Origin: Leptodontidium sp. MPI-SDFR-AT-0119
Lineage: Eukaryota > Ascomycota > Leotiomycetes > Helotiales > Leptodontidiaceae
Reading direction: 5' to 3'
NCBI GenBank assembly: GCA_020726505.1
Contig: JAHLEZ010000020.1
Location: forward strand, 744,001-808,000
DNA: 64,000 nt
Below the pieces are notes generated by a model that worked only from the letters and a program-made list of their open reading frames with translations, was not told the origin of the DNA and made no database searches. Positions 1-10,022 of the stretch are shown here, one piece after another. The translations under genes and the position numbers were made by a program. Every line of letters begins with the position of its first letter. Position 1 is the stretch's first letter.

Positions 1-861
1 TAGGAGAGACTAACCCATAGAGCCAAAACCCAATTGATTTGATGCGGCCCGAGGAAGGAAAGAATGGTGGCACTAAGACATCCCAACAGGCTTAGTACAA
101 GTGCCAAAACTAACTGGTAATAACTCAATAAACCTGTGCTCCAACGCCGGGAATGCCAGATCAACCACGCATAAAAACTCGAGAGACCAAGAAACTCAAC
201 GGCCAATAATATCGAGCTAACTTTGAGTACACGACAGCGGTTTTGGTGCCGAAACAATCCTTCGGTAATGAAGATAGTAGATCCAAAGAAGCAGGCCGAT
301 ACACAAAAGACGATCCAGTGAAGATGGCCGAGAATTGCGTTTACTTTTCTGGCCCATGATTCGGGTTGAGATGTAGATCGAATGCGCACTCCCCGAAGAA
401 ATCTCCAAAGAAATACCGCCTGGGTCTCGTTAATAAATAGTCTGTGACTGAAAATAGATTCTTACTTGTTGTATAAGCAGAACTCTCCCAGATAGAAGGA
501 GCAATACTTCAATCCATTTCTCGTCATAAGAAACTGAAAAGACTAATAGAGAGATGCTAAATCCCATAATAGCAGTGGATGTGACGGCTGTAATGAGGAT
601 GCTCAAGATATATTCCCAAGATGGAGGGTGGTACTGGCGTGTTTGCTTGTAGTGATGCCATTCAAAATGCGAGAAAAACGCGATGGCAATAATAACCACA
701 GCCAGAGTGAATGATGATGCTATGATGGAGATAGTGCGTGGCCCGTACATGATTATAGTAGAAGTGTAATGGAAGGTAACCAAGTGATCTGGGCGAAGGG
801 GAGGGAGGGGCATACTTGACTTATACAAAGACAGAAGTGTGGATTCTCGTAGAATCCTCAT
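1..861 (-). CDS. Multi-pass membrane protein, 5' part (runs off the window)
   Basis: Not recognised as a family. Exon 1 is 861-466 with a true ATG at 861-859. A 46-bp intron (465-420, GTAAGA...CCCAG, with a TTAAC-type branch site) brings it in frame with exon 2 (419-1), which stays open to the window edge, giving 271 residues so far. Hydrophobic stretches recur along the protein: residues about 41-65, 86-110, 115-135 and three or four more in exon 2, separated by short charged loops. This looks like a six- or seven-span integral membrane protein. No signal peptide or catalytic motif is visible. A second in-frame ATG at about residue 38, just before the first membrane span, could be the real start. 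The splice is inferred from reading-frame continuity and hydrophobicity across the junction. Confidence 0.6.
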
Positions 862-1249
862 GCTTTGGCAAGTGAGGACTTATGGGTAGGCTGTGCTAGT
901 TTACCTGGGTGCGCCAGTTGTTGTGGCCTGGAGGATCCCGCTTACTACCCAATTATCTTGAAGTTACGACTGCTACTCGAACTCGCAGGACACGTCAACG
1001 CACTTTGCCAGAATAATCTATAAGAAGCATCGATGAATATCCGCCGGCTCACTGAAGTGGCAGAATTCGAGACTGACTCCTAAAATTGCTTATAAACAAC
1101 ACAGATTTCGATCATTTTCACCATCGCTGATGAGGTTCATCACTACTCGACAGCTCTTCTCCTCCTGGGATACAAGGCTAACCGTCATTTCTTAGCATCT
1201 GATCTCTATGTGGCTGAATTTATCCATTTGTACCCCACACTGCGACGTA
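862..1249. other. Intergenic, no gene seen
   Basis: This is the gap between the divergent minus-strand membrane-protein gene and the Helitron-associated palindromic repeats. It should hold the promoter of the minus-strand gene. I see no open frame, RNA gene or clear TATA box in it. Confidence 0.5.
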
Positions 1250-1440
1250 ATGCCTTCGTACTCTTAGCTTGCTAAGAGAGAGAAGGGCTTCGAAGCCACC
1301 CAGCGCCCAAGGCTCTCGGGGCCAAAAATGCCTTCGTACTCTTAGCTTGCTAAGAGAAAGAAGGGCTTGCCTTCGTGCCTTCGTACTCTTAGCTTGCTAA
1401 GAGAAGAAGGGCTTCGATACCACCCAGCGCCCAAGGCTCG
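1250..1440. repeat. Three tandem palindromic repeat units 5' of the Helitron gene
   Basis: The 18-mer ctcttagcttgctaagag, an 8-bp stem around a TT loop, occurs at 1261-1278, 1339-1356 and 1386-1403. Each is embedded in a longer unit flanked by ccttcg and cgaag and followed by a GC-rich spacer and a run of A. The same unit recurs in three copies at 15918-16098, before the second Helitron copy, and as single diverged copies after each NLR gene (about 15607, 21013 and 25775). Confidence 0.85.
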
Positions 1441-1509
1441 CGGGGCCCAAAAATTAGCCGAGCTTTTTAAGCGAGCCTTTTAAGGGGTAAAACACGGGGT
1501 CACTGTCAC

Positions 1510-4500
1510 ATGCGGAGTCTGTTGTTGTTTTTCGCTTCCATCCAGTTCGCATTTACCTTTTTAACCTTTGGTCCTGTGACTATGATTTCCCCTCATAACG
1601 TGTCTAATCTGACGTCACCAACCCAGCATCTTCTTCTGTTGTCGACTGCGTTGGCATTCTGCATTTGTCTGTTGGACATGAGAATGGCTTCTCCTGCACC
1701 ATTCCTAGTCACTCCCAGTGATCCTGATGCTACCCAATGGCAGGATGCAAATAAACAACGACTAGCCGCAATTGAACTCCAGAGGGAAAAGGTTCGAGAT
1801 TTAGAACGCCGAGCACGACAGCGTGAGATCGAAACTACGACCTCGCGGCTAGAATCCCGAAGGGAAAGGGCGGAAGAGCTAGAGCTTCAAGCAGGACGGC
1901 ATAAACTCCCTGATCCTCCTCAGAGCCAGAGAGAGATGTATGCGGTGCGAAGCCTGGACCAACTGAATCGAGACCGAGAACAGCAGCGAAAGCATGATGA
2001 GGCTTCCAGGAAGCGGATTGAGCAGCGGCGGGTGAGCGAACGGCTAGAATTGGCCCGTAAGGAGAAAACGGGCGTTGGTGGAGATACCACTGTTGCGAAA
2101 AACTGGGAACTTTGGCGTTCGGAGCAGAAAGCGCGTAAGGAGAAAACGAGCGTTGATGACCGTAGAGAGGAGGCGAGCCTTGAGGAAGATGCCACTGTTG
2201 CGCGAAACTGGGAACTCTGGCGTTCGGAACAGCAAGCGCGTCGTCTGCATCTACGAGAGCAGAAGATCGTGCGGGACAGAGCTGGGATGGGAGCCGGAAT
2301 GCGATGTGAAGGTGCGCGCCAGCGGCCGGTATCTAGCCAGAAGGCTACCAACACTCATCCTAGTGCGAGGAGGGTCCGAGTAGGTGTGAGAGACTGGCGT
2401 TCAAGGTATACTTACCAGGTCAAGATTACGAATGCTAATAACCAGATTACCCTTAGGACAACGCATCCTCCGCAGTCGCTGCTGGTCTATGACGGCCAGA
2501 TCCCGTCCTTTCTTAGACAGGAGTTCGAGTATATGGGAAGGGTCTCGTCCACTTTCCCAGAGGTCATTACGCCCAGCATTCAAATGTCATGTATGAAATC
2601 TTACCAACGAGCCATTGCACACGCCTCTGTACGACTGCCTTGCGGGATCTGCGGGGGTCTATTCCAAGAAGATTGTACTACTTCTATATCTCTTGAAGAC
2701 GGGAACTTACTACACTACCTCCAAGCCTCCCAGACGAGCCCGGACTCCTGCGCAGTTACTGACAATCGACTTTCTGTTTGCCAGACGTGCGATACTTGTA
2801 TCGCGAAGAGGAAAATCCCACCTTGGTCCGCCGGGAACTTCGTGAATCGATTGTTCTGCCAAGATTATCCCGCTGCTCTTCGAGACCTCAACACTGTCGA
2901 GGAGTGTTTCATCGCTCGTGCTCATGTCATTGGCGCTTTCCTGAAGCTCACTTCTGGCGCCCATAAGGGTATCGGCTACCGGGGGGCGCGTGGTCATTAT
3001 GTTGCTGTGAAGCAGGACCCGAGCAACATTCTTTCTATCTTGCCAACGAAGAGACTACAAGATCACACTACTATCACAGTGAGCTAGGAAAGGGACACTC
3101 CGCCGTCAGAGGAGAATCTCGCTCGCTTCTGCTCGGTCAACAAGAACAAGGTGTTGCAAGCCTTATTATGGCTTTGTGCTTACAACCCTGTGTATCGATC
3201 AGTAACGATCGACCATGAGCTACTAGATTCCTGGCCTCCGGACCATATCCCGCAGGAGATTCGAGATGCCTTCCTCGCTGTAGAGAGCAGTACTGCTTCA
3301 ACCGTCCAAGACGAGCGGGAAGGTTATGCAACTTCTTTGGAACAGGGCTTGTTTGAGAATGAGCTTGATGCGGAGGTGGGAGATGCTGAGCCGGGCACAA
3401 TTATCAGCCGGTCGTTCTTCTCCGACTTCCACGGTCAAGACCCACAAAGCACTACCGCTCTGCTAGCTAGTCTTCAAGCTGTTCTCGAGAGCAAGGACTC
3501 GGAGGGCCTTCGCGGTATGTTCAACTTCCTCACGTCCTACAACTGGCTGTCTAACATGTACTGCTGCGGAAGACGCAACGTCGACTCCTCGACCGCCAGG
3601 AGATCGGGGAGGGCCTGGTGTAGAGCGCCCTCCGGGTCCGATCATTCCGCACATCTCTTACCAGAATGTCCCGGGAATACCACTCCTCGACTCCTTCACT
3701 GACCCTGCCTACTTTACTAGTGCCTTCCCGACCTTGTTCCCTTACGGTATTGGAGGCCATCTAGGTGATATACATGGGAATCGACCTCAAAAGGTGTCAT
3801 TGCAGGATTTTGCGAAGTACACCATGTTACACCACTCTCACTTGTGCGTAGTGCTCTCCACCTTCCATATAATTACTAATGATCCAGATTTTCTCAACAC
3901 CACAATTTCATGTTCTACCTCTACGACCTGATCCTCATCCGACAAGCGTGTCTCGGGAACTATCTCCAGGTCAAGAAGGGTTACTGGACGACCGCCACCG
4001 CAGATCTGGCAAGGCTGACAGGCGACGAGCTGCACGCTGCTGCTATACAATTTCAGAACAAGACGAAGATCTCGAATCCAGTGATTCATACCTTGATCAA
4101 CAACATGAGGATCATCTCATCCTTCAACCCGGAGTCCTATGGAGAAAAGATTAAACTCCGCAATCTTATTTTCGGAAAGATAGGGCGTTTGGGGATTCCA
4201 CTTATCTGGTTCACGCTCAACCCTCGCGATATTGGGAATGTTTTCATTGTCAAGTTGGCTGGGGAAGATGTGAGCTTGGGCGACACGGGCGTCCGGGCGC
4301 GGTTGGTCAAATTAACGCTGATGAACCCATGCCTCGTAGCTCAGTACTTCCACGCTATCATTACCGCTTTCTTCGATTGCTTCTTCAAGTGTCTTTCCCG
4401 AGAAGCAGGTATCTTCGGGACAATCTCTTCGTACTTCGGAGTAGTAGAATCAACGACCCGGATGATGTTACACCTTCACGGTTTTGCCTGGCTCTCGGGA

Positions 4501-7500
4501 AACTTTGGTGCTGCAAACTTATCCCAGAGGCTACTTACCGACATTCCTTTCAGGGACCGTCTCATTACCTACATAGAATCGATAGTCAAGGAGACGGTCG
4601 ACCTTGCACTCGGTCAGCGATTTGCGCCACCCGATCCTCCCGGCTCAGCTACCTTCAGTATCCCAGACGACATGACCCCTGAAGAGTTTAGGGACGCGCT
4701 CAGTATCGACTCCAACAATGTTGCTGCCAAGGTTCAAATGCACGTCCACTCTCATACTTGTACTAAATATCAAAGGAAAGATATGAAGGCTCGCCTCGAG
4801 ACTCAGCGGAGAGATAATGCGCAAGCAAGGCTTCTTGCCAATACGCCAGCTCAGCAGCCCAGATCGCGAAGCACTCTTCTGGAGATCTGCCGATTCCTGT
4901 TTCCACATCCCCTGGTGTCCGAGTCTATTGTCACACCCGAAGGTTTTATACGGATGCGGAGGAATCATCAGTTTGTGAACAAGTACAACCCTGTCATCGC
5001 TTCGGCAATCAGATGCAACCACGACGTCAATTTTACGCCCACATCACCCAAGGTCCTTGCAGCTGTCTACTACATGACCAATTATGCTACAAAGTCTCAG
5101 ACAGACCGTGGCCAGCTCGTACTTGCCGCGGCTGTTCTGAAGAAGGCTCAGGAGGTCGCCGAAGCAGAAGCTGCTGCGGATGCTGGGTTACCGGTCCCCC
5201 CGCCTCTAGATATGGCGAAGTTTGCATTAAAGGCATACCACAGGTTTACAAGAGATACCGAGGTGGGAGCTCCTGCAGTAGCTCATTTTCTGCTCAAGCA
5301 GCCTTCATTCTACATGCCACGAGCAGGGCGATCGGTCACTATCAACTTCTACCGGCTGAAAGCTGCTTTCCGAGCTAGCCTTATGGCGTTCTTGGAAGAT
5401 TCCGTCCCCGAATTCGAGACTGCAGAGGCAGAAGAATATACCGAGCTTGACGCGGAGAGCCGCCGGCCCTCGTTGTACGAGAATTACAGCAAACGGGGTC
5501 AGAGACTAGCAGGTCTCTGTTTCTACGAGTACGCCTCCCAAATCTATGTACAGAATTCTGCTGCCGCTGCTAGGCGTGCCATGTGCTTTCCATTCGATGA
5601 TACACACCCACAGCACGCAACTCATGTCCAGGTCTCGGCAAGTTCTATCGAAGCTCTGGCAACGCCATCTCTGTGCGGAAGCTTTACCCGACTTCAAGAA
5701 CCCGATGGCAGTGTTCTGCCTAGCACGTCTAGGACCCAAGATGAGATCGATGAGACCTTACTTGGGTTATTCTATCCGTGGGACAGACTCCCCTCAGAAT
5801 TTCAACAAGACAGCTTGGGGGATCTTCGCGCCTCGGAATATAAGAATACGTACATCTGGACCCTGGTTCTTAAATCCCTGCCCTCGTATCTGGTACACCT
5901 GTCTCAGAACGTTCTACTATTGCGCCGGAGTAAGGAAGCTGCGGACAAAGACCGGAAGGAGCGAGGTATTGAATTCAACGACTACTTGGAGACCTCAGAT
6001 GACGGCACTTACAACGGCGACGAGGTAAATAACATCGACCTCGACTTTTCCGCGCTCCTTCCTACACAACACCATCTACTCCAGGCAGCACTAGACGTCC
6101 GCGGCGATGTCAGCCATGGCTCTAGCAGGTTACGAATCTTGCCAAGGCCAGTCAACGCTAGCACACAATTTTGTGACAGTGCGATGGTCAAGGCATGGGG
6201 CAAAGAACTGCAGCCGTCCTTGGGCCATGACTCTGAAGCTGAGATCTGTGATAGCACAGCCTCACTATGTACAGCTGACGAGTCAGCCTGCCTGATCCCT
6301 TCCCTCCACCTCTTGCCTCTTCCTAAAGCCTCACTGCCCACCCTACGCGCTATATTTCGCGCTACGCCTACTGTCGACTCGGTTCTTTCCTTGATCGAGA
6401 GCCAGCATCAGCTTAATAGCAAGCAGCAGCTCATCGTCCGCGCTTTATTCGACCGGATCTTACATCCTATTCTGATTCGTACTGTCAAAGACCAATTCCT
6501 GCTCTACCTCGGAGGCGTCGGTGGAGTTGGCAAGACATACTTGATCAAGGCTTTTCTTCTTGGCCTCTCTATTATTGAAAAACGAGAGGATGTTCTCCTG
6601 ACAGCTTCCACTGGAGCTGCAGCTGCCAATATTGGCGGCTCCACTTACCACTCTGCCCTTGCTTTGTATGGCAACCAACCTGTACGACCAGCAACCAGGT
6701 TGAGGCTTGCGCACAAAAAGATCTTGATCATCGATGAGATCAGTATGGTCAGCCTTGAGAGCCTTGTTCAACTAGACGACCGCTGCAATGCCATTTGGGA
6801 CACAAATAGAGAGGGCGCAACGGTCTTTGGCGGCCTTCCTATTGTAATCTTGTTAGGAGACTTCAATCAATTTACTCCTGTAGGTGGCCATGCAATCTGG
6901 AGACAGGACGTGTCCTACAGTCAAGTGCTCCAAACTGGAAAGTCCATATGGTCCCGATTCGATAAGGTGGTTATCCTCACAGAGCAGATGCGACAAGCAG
7001 AAGACTTACCTTTCCAAAGCATCTTACAGAGAGCGCGCTCTGCAACTCTGACAGAAGAAGACGTAACGGTCTTGAATTCCCAGACGGTAGCTGCCAGAGA
7101 AGCAAGAGGAGAGCATCCACCAGATCGGGCTGTAATCCGGATGAATCAACTTCGCGAGGACGTAAATCTCACTCATCTTGAAAACTTCGCGAAAAAGACG
7201 GGACAGAAGATATATCTCTTCCCTGCTCGGCACGACACGCCAAATACGGCTACTATCGATCACGCACTCCTTGTCAGGATGATGTTCCGGGTAGGGGAGG
7301 CAGGCAAGCTCAAAGGACCAGGTTTATTTACTTTTACCAAGGGGATGCCTGTTATGCTGCTACACAATACAATGACTAGCTCAGGCTTAGTCAATGGTAT
7401 GACTGCGACTGCAGAGAGGGCGATCTTAGATATCGATGTACTACGTGAGTATCTCCTTCCCTAGGCAACTTAGCTGATGATTCGTTGAAAGCTACCTGGA

Positions 7501-7966
7501 TAGAGCTAGACGACCTATACGTCCTCTGCACTTCCCCTCTCCTATGCCTCCTCGTACGCCCAACTCACAAACACGACCTCTCGTTCCCAAGCATACCTTC
7601 CACGCTCGTCCCGATCCTACCAATCGAGATGACAGGAGAAATCTCTGAGCTCTCAAACCTTGCATCCGTCGGTATCAAGTTCCGTTAACCCTCGGCTTTG
7701 CATTTACAGATTACAAGTGCCAAGGCTGTACCTTCCACAGCCTTATTGTCGATCTGAAATTTCCTCCTCAGCGTGGTCTTAGTGAGCACAAAAAATGGAC
7801 CTCTATCAACGTCCAGCTAGGGAGGTTGAGGTCACTCTCTGGCGTCTGGCTACGCGAGCCTATTACCCTTGCCGATCTGCAAGCTTCTCCTCACAAAGAT
7901 CTGCAAATTGAACTTTCGCGGCTGGAACGAATTGAGCAAAGCACCCTTCGGTCGTGGGCTGCTTGA
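1510..7966 (+). pseudogene. Helitron Rep/PIF1-type helicase (broken)
   Basis: This encodes the rolling-circle transposase of a Helitron. Order: a charged coiled-coil N-terminus (about 1750-2300); a DUF6570-like Cys-rich region (about 2640-3060); the Helitron_like_N Rep domain from about 3680, with the HUH motif in LHLHGF (about 4470) and the paired tyrosines in YYMTNYATK (about 5070); then a PIF1-type helicase with Walker A GGVGKT (about 6520), Walker B IIDEIS (about 6730) and motif VI FTDYKCQG (about 7705). Introns inferred from frame and borders: 2406-2456 (51 bp, in frame, so it reads through), 3844-3887 and 7445-7491. Damage: TAG at 3085-3087, probably from TGG; a frameshift between about 3560 and 3646; and a frameshift near 7684. 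The stop is at about 7964-7966. The start is uncertain: 1510 is the first ATG, but another lies near 1678. Confidence 0.85.
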
Positions 7967-8209
7967 TATTTCACATGGCCCTCGGAACTCCAGAATCGTC
8001 ATTGTCCTCTAACCTGGTTAGATGGTGCTAGCGCAGCGTGACTGGAGCTGGTAGCGCCATCTGCCGCTGACTCGCAACACAAACCCTACTACAGCTGGAG
8101 AAAGTCAAAAGCCCTGAACAAAGTTAAAACCCCTCTATTTGCCTCCCGAATTCCTGTATTTTTACAGAATATAACGTAACACATCAACTTAGGGTCATCT
8201 GATGAATCG

Positions 8210-9226
8210 GTGGGATTATTCGATGAAGTGCCGAAGAGAGGATTTCTACTGCTAAATCCTCCGGATTGTCAAAAACAACCAGTTCTCATCAACCTATTTC
8301 CTCTGACGATACCAATTGTTACACGCGACAGGCGAGGAAAGAGGGCTAGGGAGACATCTGAGGATGCTGATGACCCCGAAGCATCCTTAGAGAGAGAAAC
8401 TGGCGACGCAGACTTGGTAGGTGTTTCGCAGACATGCTCTGTCCCTGACACTGAGATGAATAGTCACCTACTACTACGAACCAGACGCTAGACTGTAGCT
8501 CTTCAAGCTCACTCTCATCTCCCAACCTTTCCTCGTCCTTCAAGGAACAAATGCAAACCCCTCCCCCTCAATCGATGTTCAGCCGAGTGCCGAACATAAA
8601 TTACTTTCGCGACCAAGAGATATTTGTGGAAAACCTTGCAGAACTACGCCCCGCAGCTGAGCTCGGACCTTCTCCAAGGTTCCACAATGAAATGGCTCTC
8701 ACATAACGACCCCGAGGAAGAGTACAATGATGATAACCCACATACCAAGCTTGGGATCATTCTTGTAGGCGAGATTAGTACTTTTCTCAGTCTCAAGACG
8801 GCAGAGAATCACTTTAGCCCAGACAAGCCGGAATTCTCTATTCAATTGCTAGTAGAAGATACTACATTGAATGTCTTGAAGGGCCTGCTCGCCCGTTGTG
8901 GGGATGGATATACTGTCAAGAGCCCGTTGAAGATCAAGGTCCCTGAGTCAGACCTCTTGTCCGACTCTTTCAATAGCGGCGACCCATTCCCTGATGGATT
9001 CGACGGAACTTCCACAACTGACGAAAATGATGGACCAACGTTGGCGGCTTCCGCTTTCGGGGCGGGTGACAAGGTTGCGGTTCAAGTTTGGTTTGGAGTT
9101 TACAGTTTCAAAGACAGATCCGGGCCGACGTTCAGACTGCTAAAGCTGTGGAAGTTGCAACCAGGTCTTTCTGGATCGCCAAGCCAAAAGAGAGACCCAA
9201 TCACTCCACGAAAGAGAAGGAGGTAG
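8210..9226 (+). pseudogene. Second Helitron gene, OB-fold/RPA-like protein (frameshifted)
   Basis: The gene follows the Rep/helicase gene on the same strand. The first exon is open from at least 8210 and ends at 8416. A 68-bp intron (8417-8484, GTAGGT...CCAG) joins it to a Ser/Pro-rich exon. A one-base shift near 8703 then leads into the C-terminal frame that ends in the basic tail TPRKRRR at 9226. The region at about 8750-9160 has the alternating beta-strand look of an RPA1-type OB fold (IILVGEI... FSIQLLVEDTT... KVAVQVWFGVYSF). Helitrons of several lineages carry RPA-like single-stranded-DNA-binding proteins, which fits the position. The family call is inference from texture and context, not from a diagnostic motif. 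Confidence 0.5.
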
Positions 9227-9419
9227 TCCGATGACACTTGCAGTGCAAGCTTTGTATTGTATCTCTTAACGATTACTTTACCACACCATCTGACGTACTT
9301 TGTTTGATCGCCTGCTTCCGGTCTTCTATCTGTTCACTGCCTGCGTATTTCCCTAAGAGTACTAGATCTATTTCGTATGTCATGCATACACTCCATCTCC
9401 TTAGTGCTAGACCTGTGTC

Positions 9420-10022
9420 AGGTGTCACGTGGGATTCTACATGTTTGTTTTGTTCTATACCAGACCTCTTCTTAGGTACCAAAGTACGAAGGCTTCGTGC
9501 GTGCCGTCGGCTAGCACTCTTGCCGAGCTTTAAAGGGGTCGTCAGCTGGTCACTCTCACGTGCGGAGATCCATTGTTGATTTTCGCTTCCGTCCCGCTCA
9601 CATTGACCTCGTGTCACGTGGGTTTCTACATGTTTGTTTTGTTCTATACCAGACCTCTTCTTACGTACCAAAGTACGATTAGACATGGGAATGGCTTCTT
9701 CTGCACTATCCCTGGTCACTCACGTGATATTTGACGCCATTCCACTATCAGCCTAGTTACCCCGCTAAAAGTTGGTGCCCGAAGCGCCAGCCTCATCCCA
9801 CATCAACGATACCTTACGAGTTGAATCCTTCTTTTCTCTGATTACGACATCTGAGAGCCTTTTGATTTACTTGCAACTAGACTTGAAGATATATTAACGT
9901 TGTGAACGGACTTATTGCCAGAAACAAGCCCCGCATTCGGAGCAAGACAAGTCGGTTCCGGCAGTAGGCACCCATTCCCGTGAGGCTCGCCTGACCGATT
10001 TTAGTCGTCTCAACCCCTCAAC
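9420..10022 (+). promoter_or_regulatory. Upstream region of NLR copy 1, chimeric with Helitron leader
   Basis: This stretch has no gene. It contains an imperfect 68-bp direct repeat (9422-9489 and 9611-9678), the hairpin acgaaggcttcgt at 9486-9498, and about 9540-9720 matching the Helitron 5' leader. At about 9718 (after gtcactc) the sequence switches to a module shared only by the three NLR copies, which continues through the presumed leader to the ATG at 10023. Confidence 0.7.

Larger units (their letters stand above)
1250..9240 (+). mobile_element. Helitron-like rolling-circle transposon, decayed
   Basis: The element is defined by its two genes, a Rep/helicase and a downstream OB-fold-like gene, and by its 5' leader (about 1440-1720), which is repeated elsewhere in the window. 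Exact termini are not resolved: I could not fix a 5' TC or a 3' CTRR end with its hairpin. The Rep gene has one nonsense codon and two frameshifts, so the copy is probably not autonomous. A second, truncated copy lies at 16180-17286. The 5' leader is also found upstream of all three NLR genes. Confidence 0.75.

Noticed and set aside
1250..1440. The triple palindromic repeats as a CRISPR-like array
   Set aside because: Eukaryotic context, only three units with similar rather than unique spacers, and the same unit recurs singly elsewhere; it is a transposon-associated repeat.
9273..9719. 148-codon minus-strand frame upstream of NLR copy 1, with a partial repeat at 21176-21358
   Set aside because: It lies wholly in duplicated leader/repeat DNA and repeats itself internally because of the 68-bp direct repeat. 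Many codons start outside ATG, and no domain is visible.
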